From positions 1 to 39,485 of the forward strand of contig NZ_BIMA01000063.1 of assembly GCF_004000845.1 (NCBI RefSeq): a DNA stretch of 39,485 nucleotides, given 5' to 3'. Positions 23,563-32,238 of this stretch are shown one piece after another. The position numbers and the translations under genes were made by a program. The notes below the pieces were generated by a model, which saw only the letters and a list, made by a program, of their open reading frames with translations, did not search any database and was not told the origin of the DNA. Every line of letters starts with the position of its first letter. Positions within the stretch are counted from its first letter, which is position 1. The stretch is from Paenibacillus koleovorans NBRC 103111 (GTDB lineage: Bacteria; Bacillota; Bacilli; Paenibacillales; NBRC-103111).

Positions 23563-26292
23563 CTATCGCTCTTGCGTTTGCCGTTGCAGCTCGTAGAGCA
23601 GGTTCATCGCCTGCATCGGCGTCATGTTGATCAGGTCCGCCGACCTGAGCTGGGCGTACAGCTTGTCCGCGGCCGCTGCCGCTGCGGCCTCGCGCTTGGA
23701 CAGCTTGTTCGGCGGCGGTGCCGCAGGCTCGCCGCCGAACAAGCTGAGCTGCACCGCCGGCGCCGCGTCAGGCGCTTGCGGCGGCAGCGGCGGTGCGCCG
23801 GCCGGCTGGGCCTGGCCGGCGGCCGCTTCGTCGCGGGCTTGCCGCAGCGCGCCCCGCGACTCGAATTCGCCGAGCAGGCTGTAGGCCCGCTCGATGATCG
23901 GGTCCGGCAGCCCGGCGATGCGGGCGCAGTAGATGCCGTAGCTGGTGCTGGCCGCACCGCGGATGAGCCGGCGCAGGAACGTCACCTGCTGACCGCTCTC
24001 CTTGACCGCCATGCAGTAGTTGCGCAGCGACGGCAACCGCTCTTCCAAGTGCGCAAGCTCGTGGAAATGCGTAGAGACGAGCGTGCGGCAACCGATGCGA
24101 TCATGCAGAAACTCGATGACCGCCTGCGCGATCGCCATCCCTTCGCCCGTCGAGGTGCCGCGGCCGAGCTCGTCGATGATGACGAGGCTCCGCGGCGTAG
24201 CCTTGGCGGTCATCGCCTGGATGTCCATCATCTCCACCATGAACGTGCTCTGCCCGCCGACCAAATCGTCCGCCGCGCCGATGCGCGTGAAAATCCGGTC
24301 GATGATCGGAATCCGCGCCCGCGCGGCAGGCACGAAGCAGCCGATCTGCGCCATGATGCAGATCGTCGCCACCTGGCGCATGTAGGTGCTCTTCCCCGCC
24401 ATATTCGGGCCGGTAATGAGCATGACAAGGCCGTCCTCCTCGGACAGCGCCGTATCGTTCGCCATGAAGGCGCCTTGCTTCAATATCGCTTCGACGACCG
24501 GATGGCGGCCTTCCTCCACGCGCAGCGCGCCGCTGTCGGCCAGCTCCGGCTTCACGTAGCGGTAAGCGGCGCTGACCGCAGCCAGCGATTGCAGCGCATC
24601 GATCGTGGCGATCGCCTCCGCCAGCCGTTGCAGCCGCTTGAGCTCGTCGCTCGCCGTTTGGCGGAGCTCCTGGAATAACTCATACTCCAGCCCGACCATC
24701 TTCTCCTCGGCTTCGAGAATAAGCGTCTCCTTCTCCTTCAGCTCGGGCGTGACATACCGTTCCGCGTTCGCAAGCGTCTGCTTGCGCTCGTATCGGTCCG
24801 CCGGCAAGCTGCCTGCGCTGGCGCGAGACGCCTCCAGGAAGTAGCCGAACACTTTGTTGAAGCCGATCTTCAGCGTCTTGACGCCGGTCAGCTCCCGCTC
24901 GCGCTTCTCCAGCTCCGCCAGCCACAGCTTGCCGTTCGAGCTCGCTTCCTTCAGCTGATCGAGGTAGCTGTGGTAGCCTTCGCGAATAAAGCCGCCTTCG
25001 CGAACCGATACCGGCGGCTCGTCCACGATGGCGGCTGCGATCCGATCCCGCAGGTCGGCGACTTCGTCAAGCGACTCGGCCAGCGCTCGCAGCGTGGAGG
25101 AGCCTGAGGCGAGACAGCTCGCTTTCAGAGCCGGCACCTGCTCGAGCGACACGCGTAGCGCCAGCATGTCCCGCGCGTTCGCATTGCCGTACGCAATCCG
25201 ACCGACCAGACGCTGCAAATCGTACACTTCCTTCAGCTGCTGCCGCAGCTCTTCACGGTCGATCAGCTTGTTGTACAGCGTTTCGACCGCCTCCAGTCGC
25301 TCTTCGATCTTCGCGCGGCTGAGCAGAGGCTTGTCCACCCAACGGCGAAGCAGCCGGCCGCCCATCGAAGTAACCGTTCGATCGAGCAGCCACAGAAGCG
25401 AGCCTTTCTTCGTTCGTTCGCGCACCGTCTCGACCAGCTCGAGATTGCGCCGCGTGAACGGATCGAGCGTCATCGACTGGCGATGCTCGTACAGCTGAAT
25501 CGCCGTGATGTGCGCGAGCGCCCGCTTCTGCGTCTCGCTCAGATAGCCCATCAGCAGCGCAACCGCCTCATGCTGGGCCGGCTGCAGCGAGGCGAGCTGT
25601 GCGGCCGGGAATTGACCGCTGAGCGCATCTGCATCGGCCGACTGCTCCCATCTGGTTACAAGCTTGGCCAGTGAATAAGCTGCACCTGCTTCAGCCGCAG
25701 GCTCCCGCTCACTGGTCTCCTCGCCGTTCGCTTCTACACCCGTCAACTGCTCGAGCAGAGCGGAACGTCCCACAAGCTCGGACGGACTGTACACGCCGAG
25801 CTCGTCGATCAGCACCTCAGCAGACTCTTCCACGACCGTGACGAACAGCTCGCCCGTCGTTAAATCGCACGCTGCAAGTCCATAAACGCCATTCGTCCCG
25901 GCTACGCAGGCGATATAATTGTTGCGCGCCTCGCCGAGCGACCTGCTCTCCATTACCGTGCCCGGCGTGACAATTTTCACAATCTCCCGCCGAACGACTC
26001 CTTTCGCCGTCGCCGGATCTTCCACTTGCTCGCAAATGGCTACTTTATATCCTCGTTCTACCAGCTTTGCTATGTAATTCTCAGCGGCATGGTAAGGAAC
26101 GCCGCACATCGGAATACGCTCCTGCTGGCCGCCGTCCCGGCCGGTCAGCGTAATCTCGAGCTCCTGCGCCGCCCTGACGGCGTCGTCAAAGAACAGCTCG
26201 TAAAAGTCGCCGAGGCGGAAGAACAGGAAGGCGTCCTTCGCCGTCTCTTTTACAGCCAAATATTGCTCCATCATGGGGGTGTACTTCGTCAT
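23563..26292 (-). CDS. mutS: DNA mismatch repair protein MutS
   Basis: Recognises mismatches and small loops. 909 residues, somewhat longer than the usual ~860 because of an Ala/Pro-rich region near the C-terminus. The mismatch-binding F-x-E is F30-Y31-E32 in GDFYELF. The ATPase domain has Walker A GPNMAGKSTYMRQ, Walker B SLVIIDELGRGTST and the VSTHFHEL switch. QLSLF near the C-terminus fits the beta-clamp binding motif. The frame opens at 26319, but ATG at 26290-26292 with GGAGGAG four bases upstream gives the canonical MTKYTPMMEQY start. Confidence 0.97.
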   Translation of the reverse strand: MTKYTPMMEQYLAVKETAKDAFLFFRLGDFYELFFDDAVRAAQELEITLTGRDGGQQERIPMCGVPYHAAENYIAKLVERGYKVAICEQVEDPATAKGVVRREIVKIVTPGTVMESRSLGEARNNYIACVAGTNGVYGLAACDLTTGELFVTVVEESAEVLIDELGVYSPSELVGRSALLEQLTGVEANGEETSEREPAAEAGAAYSLAKLVTRWEQSADADALSGQFPAAQLASLQPAQHEAVALLMGYLSETQKRALAHITAIQLYEHRQSMTLDPFTRRNLELVETVRERTKKGSLLWLLDRTVTSMGGRLLRRWVDKPLLSRAKIEERLEAVETLYNKLIDREELRQQLKEVYDLQRLVGRIAYGNANARDMLALRVSLEQVPALKASCLASGSSTLRALAESLDEVADLRDRIAAAIVDEPPVSVREGGFIREGYHSYLDQLKEASSNGKLWLAELEKRERELTGVKTLKIGFNKVFGYFLEASRASAGSLPADRYERKQTLANAERYVTPELKEKETLILEAEEKMVGLEYELFQELRQTASDELKRLQRLAEAIATIDALQSLAAVSAAYRYVKPELADSGALRVEEGRHPVVEAILKQGAFMANDTALSEEDGLVMLITGPNMAGKSTYMRQVATICIMAQIGCFVPAARARIPIIDRIFTRIGAADDLVGGQSTFMVEMMDIQAMTAKATPRSLVIIDELGRGTSTGEGMAIAQAVIEFLHDRIGCRTLVSTHFHELAHLEERLPSLRNYCMAVKESGQQVTFLRRLIRGAASTSYGIYCARIAGLPDPIIERAYSLLGEFESRGALRQARDEAAAGQAQPAGAPPLPPQAPDAAPAVQLSLFGGEPAAPPPNKLSKREAAAAAAADKLYAQLRSADLINMTPMQAMNLLYELQRQTQER

Positions 26293-26323
26293 CGGTCTCC
26301 TCCGCTTGCCACGCAACATTCAC

Positions 26324-27796
26324 CTACCGGTTGCGGCTATCGGAACCTATTATAGCACGAATTGGCGCCTCATGGATTTCGCCGCCGTCGAAGGGAGGGA
26401 TTTTCCACGCCGGACGGAAGTCCTGCCGCTCATCCCATGACTCCAAAGCCAGCAAGCTCGCCTTGAACGGCTTCAAATCCGCAGCCAGCGCCTCATACCC
26501 GGACAACCGCTCCAAATCGCCCCATAGCTCCGTCACAACAGGCAACAGCGCTTGTTTATCGCCTTCATAGTAGTGCCTCTGCACGGCGAGACCAGCCAAA
26601 GGCCGCTGCGGCAGCTCCCGATAATGAGCCGCGATCAATGCGGACAAGGCCAGCACGCCTCGAGCCAGCATAGGTGAAACAAGCCAGCTTGGCAGCGTCC
26701 GGTATTCGAAGCCTCCATGTTTTTTTCGGCGAAAATCACCAAGAAACCCGTACACGGGCCTACGTCGCGCCGACTTCCCTTCCTGCTCAGCCAAAATAAG
26801 CGGAAGCGCCAAATAATTGTCCAGCGTCCGCAGCAAGTAGCTGTTCAACCAAATTCGGCTCATATGAATATGACCGCCGATCGAGAACCCCGTCGCCGGC
26901 ATCGCCCCGGCCACCCAATGCAGCCGCTCGTCGTCGATCCGAGCCGCTGCCGCCAGCATCGCGCGTCGAATGTTCCGCGCGAGCTGCCTCGGGTCCGTCG
27001 CAGGCTCCGGCCGCAGCTCCGCCAGCGGATATCGCGTCTCTCCGCGCAGCGTCAACACATCGCAGCCCGCTTCACCGGTCTTCGGTAAGTAACGCGACGC
27101 CGGCACGAGCCGCCCGCGGTCGTCCGCGAGGAGAAACTCGGGGTCCGCGCCGAGCAGCACCCGACCCTTGCGCGTCTGCTCCGCCCGCAGCTCGCGGTCG
27201 AATCGCTCGATCGCTTCCGCATACAGACCAGCTAACCGCCCATTCAGCTCGGGATATGGTCGTACATTTACAATCTCCGGCTTGCCATCCCCGCCGGACG
27301 GGAACCCCAAGTCGACCAAGCCGAAATCCAGGCCAAGCGCATAAACGGCCTTGACTGCCTCGCGCATCGCTTGTTTGCCGCGTTTGTCCGCGGCTGCCGC
27401 ATCCAGCTCCGCATAGATCGGGACGAGTCGTGCCGCCTGTTGCAGCTGCAAGGAGGCGTTAGAGGTAGCGCCGAACAAAGCCAACGCTTCCAGATGAAAT
27501 ACCGGTACGCGGAACTGATACGCATACCCCGCCGCACCGCTCGCCGCCGGCCGCAGCCCATGCAGGCTGAGCAGCTCCTCTCTCGTGCGCTTGGTGCGAC
27601 AGCGCCCTGCCGGTACCGGATGATTCAGGACGAATCCCGTCTGCGGCAATAGCGACGAGACATCCTCTCCCCAGACGATGACCGCACCTCGTCGCTCCCA
27701 GGTGACGGCCGGGGCCCTTTTCCCGCGGGGAATCGTCAACCGCTCCAGCAGTCCGGCCACCCGATGCTCTCCGCTGTACAACAGAAATGTGTTCAT
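26324..27796 (-). CDS. Putative amidoligase: degenerate ATP-grasp-like N-terminus plus COOH-NH2 ligase (GCS-like) domain
   Basis: A 490-residue protein between cotE and mutS. The C-terminal part (~210-420) has marks of the phiEco32-like COOH-NH2 ligase type 2 family: LGADPEFLL, ELRPEPATDPRQLARNIRRAM, FSIGGHIHMSR and FEYRTLPSWLVSP, with the acidic and histidine residues of a glutamine synthetase/gamma-glutamylcysteine ligase fold. The N-terminal ~200 residues end in YALGLDFGLVDLGF and EIVNVRPYPEL, similar to the end of the YheC/YheD ATP-grasp domain, but the ATP-binding lysines are not obvious. Such ligases join amines to carboxylates. The ATG at 27796 follows AAGGGG. It is 31 bases before mutS and may share its transcript. 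Confidence 0.8.
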   Translation of the reverse strand: MNTFLLYSGEHRVAGLLERLTIPRGKRAPAVTWERRGAVIVWGEDVSSLLPQTGFVLNHPVPAGRCRTKRTREELLSLHGLRPAASGAAGYAYQFRVPVFHLEALALFGATSNASLQLQQAARLVPIYAELDAAAADKRGKQAMREAVKAVYALGLDFGLVDLGFPSGGDGKPEIVNVRPYPELNGRLAGLYAEAIERFDRELRAEQTRKGRVLLGADPEFLLADDRGRLVPASRYLPKTGEAGCDVLTLRGETRYPLAELRPEPATDPRQLARNIRRAMLAAAARIDDERLHWVAGAMPATGFSIGGHIHMSRIWLNSYLLRTLDNYLALPLILAEQEGKSARRRPVYGFLGDFRRKKHGGFEYRTLPSWLVSPMLARGVLALSALIAAHYRELPQRPLAGLAVQRHYYEGDKQALLPVVTELWGDLERLSGYEALAADLKPFKASLLALESWDERQDFRPAWKIPPFDGGEIHEAPIRAIIGSDSRNR

Positions 27797-27862
27797 GCTC
27801 CCCGCCCCTTCCGTTCCCAACAAATAGGCTTGTGCAGGCGAGCCATTCGCCTACGCCGGAAC

Positions 27863-27884
27863 AAAAAAGAGGGCTATCGCCCCC
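27863..27884 (-). terminator. Rho-independent terminator of cotE
   Basis: In the minus direction GGGGGC and GCCCTC pair around a GATA loop, followed by TTTTTT. It lies 45 bases after the cotE stop. Confidence 0.88.
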
Positions 27885-27928
27885 TGCCGAATCCGTGGAT
27901 TCGTCATATGCTGTAGGAAATCGAAACC

Positions 27929-28492
27929 TTAGTCCAGTTCATCGTCCAGCAGGTCGGGATCGAGATCTTCGAAATCCCCTTCACCGCTGAAATCGGTCGT
28001 CTTCTCGTCGAAGTCGTCGCAGCCTCCCTCGCAAACGACGACGCAAACCGTAGTCTCGGCGACCACCTCGCATTTGAACTCTCGCTCTACGCGAATCGTT
28101 ACGCCCCCGCCGCTGGACGATACATTCGCCTCCACACAGTTAGGATCCTGCGTTGCGACCGCAGACACCTCCACCGTGGAAGCTCTATGTTTGGGATCCA
28201 GGTACGAGAGCGGGACGACTTCGACGTAGGAAATCGTTTCCTTGGCTACGTCGGTCTTCCGGTTTTTGTCGTAAGAATACCAGATGTTGATATCGTAAGT
28301 ACCTACTACCTCGACGCCGTCACTAGACTTCACCGCTTCGTATTCATGGTTGATGACCCATGCGCCCAGAATGCTGGTCGGTGTGTGTGGCGGGTTTATG
28401 GTATGAGTCACTTGCGAAAACTTACGACCTTTGCCGCAAACCGCTTTGACACGAATTTCTCTGCAACGCGTCTCTCTATCTTTAATCGACAT
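27929..28492 (-). CDS. cotE: Outer spore coat morphogenetic protein CotE
   Basis: Directs outer coat assembly in the mother cell. 187 residues (about 181 in B. subtilis). The N-terminus REIRVKAVCGKGRKFSQVTHTINPP, the core TSILGAWVINHEYEA and YDINIWYSYDKNRKT, and the strongly acidic C-terminal tail match B. subtilis CotE very well. The ATG has GGAGGAGG eight bases upstream. It has its own terminator, so the amidoligase and mutS genes downstream are probably transcribed separately or by readthrough. Mother-cell-specific expression is suggested by the promoter at 28526-28552. Confidence 0.96.
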   Translation of the reverse strand: MSIKDRETRCREIRVKAVCGKGRKFSQVTHTINPPHTPTSILGAWVINHEYEAVKSSDGVEVVGTYDINIWYSYDKNRKTDVAKETISYVEVVPLSYLDPKHRASTVEVSAVATQDPNCVEANVSSSGGGVTIRVEREFKCEVVAETTVCVVVCEGGCDDFDEKTTDFSGEGDFEDLDPDLLDDELD

Positions 28493-28525
28493 CCTCTAAA
28501 CCTCCTCCATACAATCATTCAATAA

Positions 28526-28552
28526 AGTGTATGCAGGACATTCGTCTAGGGT
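28526..28552 (-). promoter_or_regulatory. Mother-cell sigma factor promoter of cotE
   Basis: On the minus strand CATACACT (28526-28533) is a full match to the SigE -10 CATACAMT and near the SigK -10 CATANNNTA (CATACACTT). AC (28551-28552) lies 17 bases upstream, suiting the short SigK -35. No good SigE -35 is present. It lies about 34 bases before the cotE ATG. In B. subtilis cotE is read from SigE and SigK promoters. Confidence 0.6.
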
Positions 28553-28607
28553 GACAACATTTTTTTGGACAATTGCGAAACGCTTCAAAACGGTTCACAA
28601 CTCGATT

Positions 28608-29576
28608 TCAAGCCTGCAGCCGCGTGGCGGCGCCTCGACGCTTCTTCTCTCGCTTCGCGATAATCAAGTACTGATGCAGCGTCTGCGTGATCTGGAACAG
28701 CGCGGAGCGAATCTCAAATTCAGGCCGGGTTACCGGCAACGGCATGTTCTTGTACTGGCCCTCCAGCTCAAGAAGATGCCTCTCCGCGTTCCCCGTATAT
28801 GTATCCATGCGTACGTCGCCGCTTAATTGTTCGAAGAGCAGAGCCGTCAACCGGCCTTGGGGCAGCGTATCGTAGACTTGCGCCATCAGATCGAGCATCT
28901 GTTCGATGAGGTCCAGTTGCTGCTCCCGCATATGGAAGTATCCGTTCCAGTATACGTCGCCGTACAGCAATCGGTTCTCCGCCGCACGCTGCGCGAGTTC
29001 CGCGCCTTCCTGGATCGATTTTCTCGCTTGCAGCAGCTGTTTCCCGTCCCACATCCTCTGGTGATCTTTCAAGTGCGCTGCGATCTCTGTGAAAACGGAA
29101 GAAAACAGCTCCTCCGTCCTCGCGCGCTTCTGTTGCAGCTGGCGCTCCATATTCGGCATGTACAAAGCATTGATCACCGTCGCCGAGCCGAGTCCGGTCA
29201 GCAGCAGCATAAATTCGTTCAAGAGCACATCCATATCGACATACCCCAGGGAAAATAAATGGAACACGGCAACGGAGCATGTAGCCAGCCCGTTCTGCAG
29301 CTTGACCCGGTTCAGCACCGGTATGATGGCGAGAAGATAGAGGGCAATTATCCACAGATGAAAGCCGAACAGCTCGATCATTATGGTAGCGAGCACGAGA
29401 CCAAGCAGAGACGCGGCGATGCGAACCAGTGAGGCGTTGACCCCCTTGCGGATCGTCGACTCAACGCCGAGAATAGCCAGCAGGCCGGCGGACATCGGGA
29501 ACTCAAGTCCAAGCAGCTGAGCCAAGAAAACCGCCGCTACGGCAGCGGCGGCAGTTTTGATTACACGGATTCCCAT
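28608..29576 (-). CDS. Aromatic acid exporter family (FUSC-like) membrane protein
   Basis: A 322-residue protein with four to five hydrophobic segments in the first ~145 residues (IKTAAAAVAAVFLAQLLGLE, IAASLLGLVLATIMIELFGF, LWIIALYLLAIIPVL, FMLLLTGLGSATVINALYMP), then a cytoplasmic helical region of ~175 residues with a basic end. This is the layout of the DUF939/aromatic acid exporter group related to the FUSC family. The transported compound is not known. The start follows the M32 peptidase stop by three bases, so co-translation is likely; the ribosome binding site is weak (AAGGACATC inside the M32 gene). Confidence 0.85.
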   Translation of the reverse strand: MGIRVIKTAAAAVAAVFLAQLLGLEFPMSAGLLAILGVESTIRKGVNASLVRIAASLLGLVLATIMIELFGFHLWIIALYLLAIIPVLNRVKLQNGLATCSVAVFHLFSLGYVDMDVLLNEFMLLLTGLGSATVINALYMPNMERQLQQKRARTEELFSSVFTEIAAHLKDHQRMWDGKQLLQARKSIQEGAELAQRAAENRLLYGDVYWNGYFHMREQQLDLIEQMLDLMAQVYDTLPQGRLTALLFEQLSGDVRMDTYTGNAERHLLELEGQYKNMPLPVTRPEFEIRSALFQITQTLHQYLIIAKREKKRRGAATRLQA

Positions 29577-29579
29577 ACG

Positions 29580-31097
29580 TTACAGCCTGTAGATGTCCTT
29601 GTACTTCTCTTCGAAGTAGGCGACCAGGTAGGCAGGATTAAGCGGCTCGCCCGTCACGCTCTGGATGATCTCGGATGGCGTCAGCGACTTGCCGTATTTG
29701 TAAATGCGCTCTACCAGCCACTCCTTGATCGGCAGCAGCTCGCCGCGCTCGATTTTGTCCTCGAAGTCCGGCATCTGCTGCTTGAGCGTGTTGCGGATCT
29801 GAGCCGCGTACATATTGCCGAGCGAATAGGAAGGGAAGTATCCGAACGAGCCGCCCGACCAATGCACGTCCTGCAGCACGCCTTCGCCGTCGTTAGCCGG
29901 TTCGACGCCGAGATAGTCCTTGTACTTGCGGTTCCATGCCTCCGGCAGATCCTGAACCTCGAGCGTCCCGCTGAACAGCTCCTTCTCCAACTCATAACGG
30001 ATCATGATATGTAAATTGTATGTCAGCTCGTCGGCTTCAATTCGAATGAGCGAAGGTCTTACTTCATTAATACCGCGGTAGAAAATCTCCACCGGCACTT
30101 TGCTCAGACGCTCGGGATAATGCTGCTGCAGCTGCGGGTAATATCGTTTCCAGAACCCGATGCTGCGACCGATCATATTTTCCCAGAAACGCGACTGCGA
30201 TTCATGAATCCCCATCGACGTTCCCGTGCATAGCGGCGTGCCGATCAAGTCCGGCGATATGTTCTGCTCATACAGCGCGTGGCCGCCTTCATGGATCGTG
30301 CCGAACAGCGCGCTCGTCACATCGTTCGGCAAGTAGCGTGTCGTGATCCGCACGTCGCCGGGATTGAGCCCGGTCGCGAACGGATGAGCGCTCTCATCCA
30401 GTCTGCCCGCTTCGAAGTCATAGCCCATCTCGTTCAAGATGTAGCGGCTGAACTTCTTCTGCAGCTCGATATCGAACGGCTGCTCCAGGAACGAACGATG
30501 CGGCTTGTTCGGCGATTGCTGGATGGCGGATACGAGCGGCACCAGCTTCCGGCGCAGCTCCCCGAACACTTGGTCGAGCTGATCGACCGTCATGCCGGGC
30601 TCGTACATATCCAGCAAGGTGTTGTACGGATGACCCGTGTAACCCCACAGATCGATAAACTCCCGATTGTAGGCGACAATCTTCTCCAGGTAAGGCGCGA
30701 ACGCGGCGAAATCGGATTTCGGCTTCACATCCTCCCAGATGGATTCGGCTTGCGACGTTAGGACAACATAAGCCTGATATTTCTCAGGCGGTATTTTTTT
30801 GCTGCGGTCGTACTCTTTTTTGCATTCCTTCACGATTTTGCGATTGACCTCGTCCAGCTGCTCGAACGTCTGCGGCTCCAACAGCTGCTCCAGGTAACCG
30901 CTCATCTCCTCGGATACGGACATGCGGAACAGCTCGCCGGACAAGTCCCCGATTACTTGAGACCGATTTTCCATCCCTTTGCGCGGCGCGCCGGTTCTAA
31001 GATCCCAATACATCACGCCCAGCGCTTCTTCATAGCTCTTCATCTTTTTTATGAGATTCCGAAATTCCGCTAGCGTAGATTCAAACGACTGACCCAT
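29580..31097 (-). CDS. Metallocarboxypeptidase, family M32
   Basis: A zinc carboxypeptidase that trims C-terminal residues, usually cytoplasmic. 505 residues, close to B. subtilis YpwA (~501). All M32 marks are visible: HPF (238-240), DVRITTRY (248-255), the zinc motif HEGGH (269-273), IHESQSRFWEN and IRIEADE. No signal peptide. The open frame extends to 31256, but the ATG at 31095-31097 has GGGAGGGG five bases upstream and matches the normal family start. The longer version would cross the promoter region shared with the divergent HesB-like gene. Confidence 0.94.
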   Translation of the reverse strand: MGQSFESTLAEFRNLIKKMKSYEEALGVMYWDLRTGAPRKGMENRSQVIGDLSGELFRMSVSEEMSGYLEQLLEPQTFEQLDEVNRKIVKECKKEYDRSKKIPPEKYQAYVVLTSQAESIWEDVKPKSDFAAFAPYLEKIVAYNREFIDLWGYTGHPYNTLLDMYEPGMTVDQLDQVFGELRRKLVPLVSAIQQSPNKPHRSFLEQPFDIELQKKFSRYILNEMGYDFEAGRLDESAHPFATGLNPGDVRITTRYLPNDVTSALFGTIHEGGHALYEQNISPDLIGTPLCTGTSMGIHESQSRFWENMIGRSIGFWKRYYPQLQQHYPERLSKVPVEIFYRGINEVRPSLIRIEADELTYNLHIMIRYELEKELFSGTLEVQDLPEAWNRKYKDYLGVEPANDGEGVLQDVHWSGGSFGYFPSYSLGNMYAAQIRNTLKQQMPDFEDKIERGELLPIKEWLVERIYKYGKSLTPSEIIQSVTGEPLNPAYLVAYFEEKYKDIYRL

Positions 31098-31137
31098 TGG
31101 ATCCCCTCCCGAAGTGAGAAATGTTTCTATCCTTTTG

Positions 31138-31191
31138 ATCTTACTTTTTCTTTTTGGAATAATCAACATGTGCGGGTTTTTATGGTAGAAT
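31138..31191. promoter_or_regulatory. Overlapping divergent promoters (M32 peptidase and HesB-like gene)
   Basis: Minus strand: TTGATT (31161-31166), 17 bases, TAAGAT (31138-31143) for the M32 gene. Plus strand: TCAACA (31163-31168), 17 bases, TAGAAT (31186-31191) with TGG before it (extended -10) for the HesB-like gene. The two -35 elements share bases, so the polymerases would compete. The -35 matches are moderate. Confidence 0.6.
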
Positions 31192-31224
31192 AATGAGCTA
31201 TATGACGAAGGAGGTTCGGATACG

Positions 31225-31563
31225 ATGCAAATTACGGTTACCCCAGCCGCTGTCAACCAGCTTCAGCTCCATCTGGATGCCGCGCCGCACGGTCCTCCCG
31301 CTCGTGTCAAGCTTGCTTATGATGCCGAAGGCTGTGGCTGCGCCGTGGACGGTGTCGCTCAGCTCTGGCTCGTGGACGGGGCCGGGCCGGACGACGCGGA
31401 GGCGGAGGGCTCGCGCTTTCGGATTTTGTACAGCCTGAAGCATGAAGTGTTTTTCGACGAGGCGCTGACGTTGGATTATAACCCTGACAGACGCATTTTT
31501 TCTTTGAAGAGCAAGCAGCAATTCTACAATAGCATGATGAGCTTGGTCGATCGGCGCGCTTAA
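31225..31563 (+). CDS. HesB-like (Fe-S biosynthesis family) small protein, YqkB-type
   Basis: A 112-residue protein of the HesB/YadR/YfhF fold. It has the N-terminal MQITVTPAAVNQLQLHL and the core VKLAYDAEGCGCAVDG, but only the GCGC cysteine pair; the first cysteine and the C-terminal CGC of A-type Fe-S carriers are missing. It resembles the YqkB-type group, whose function is not established. ATG has AAGGAGGT nine bases upstream and is served by the extended -10 promoter at 31186-31191. The carbonic anhydrase gene follows after 44 bases. Confidence 0.87.
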   Translation: MQITVTPAAVNQLQLHLDAAPHGPPARVKLAYDAEGCGCAVDGVAQLWLVDGAGPDDAEAEGSRFRILYSLKHEVFFDEALTLDYNPDRRIFSLKSKQQFYNSMMSLVDRRA

Positions 31564-31607
31564 GGACATGACTTCATCTGCATCCATCATCGGAGGAGGA
31601 ATTTAGG

Positions 31608-32186
31608 ATGAGCAACATCAGCGACATTTTGGCATTCAATGAGCATTTCGTCACGCAAAAGGATTATGAAGAGTTCCGGACGACGCGTTTTCCGGACAAG
31701 CGGATGGTCATCCTGACCTGTATGGACACCCGGCTCGTCGAGCTGCTCCCCAAAGCATTGAATATCCGGAACGGCGATGCCATTATTCTCAAAAATGCCG
31801 GTGCGATCGTCACCCAGCCGTTCGGCAACATCATGCGGAGCTTGATCGTAGCGATCTATGAGCTGACCGCGGATGAGGTTGTCGTGATCGGCCACTACGA
31901 ATGCGGGATGACCGGACTCGACTCCGAGCGGATCATCAGCAAGTCGAAGGATCAAGGCATCAGCGAGGACGTCATCTCGACATTGCGCCACTCCGGTATC
32001 AATCTGTCGCGCTGGCTGACCGGGTTCGACGATGTGACCCAGAGCGTGGAGAACAGCGTGGACATTATCCGCAACCATCCTCTCCTGCCGAAGCACATTC
32101 CGGTGCACGGCATGCTGATCGATCCGGAGACGGGCAAGCTGAACTGGCTCGTGAACGGGTATGAGGAGCTTGAGAAACGGAAGTAA
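31608..32186 (+). CDS. Beta-class carbonic anhydrase
   Basis: Interconverts CO2 and bicarbonate in the cytoplasm. 192 residues. Zinc ligands are C38, H96 and C99 (TCMDTR; GHYECG) and the D40-R42 dyad is present, so a type I or II beta-CA active site is plausible. It is the YtiB-like Firmicute type (MSNISDILAFNEHFV start). GGAGGAGG lies eight bases before the ATG. It follows the HesB-like gene and ends in a strong terminator. Confidence 0.94.
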   Translation: MSNISDILAFNEHFVTQKDYEEFRTTRFPDKRMVILTCMDTRLVELLPKALNIRNGDAIILKNAGAIVTQPFGNIMRSLIVAIYELTADEVVVIGHYECGMTGLDSERIISKSKDQGISEDVISTLRHSGINLSRWLTGFDDVTQSVENSVDIIRNHPLLPKHIPVHGMLIDPETGKLNWLVNGYEELEKRK

Positions 32187-32192
32187 ATGAGG

Positions 32193-32234
32193 AAAGCCTC
32201 CCCCGCATTTTGGTTGCGGCCGGGAGGCTTTTTT
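32193..32234 (+). terminator. Rho-independent terminator of the carbonic anhydrase
   Basis: GCCTCCC (32196-32202) pairs with GGGAGGC (32222-32228), followed by TTTTTT. The minus strand side has only TTT, so it is mainly a plus-strand terminator, although the convergent secreted-protein gene ends four bases away and might use it too. Confidence 0.88.
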
Positions 32235-32238
32235 GCTT

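Noticed and set aside
23335-24678. A 447-codon plus-strand open frame opposite mutS
   Set aside because: Arg-rich translation opposite a high-GC gene; no start signal and no family resemblance.
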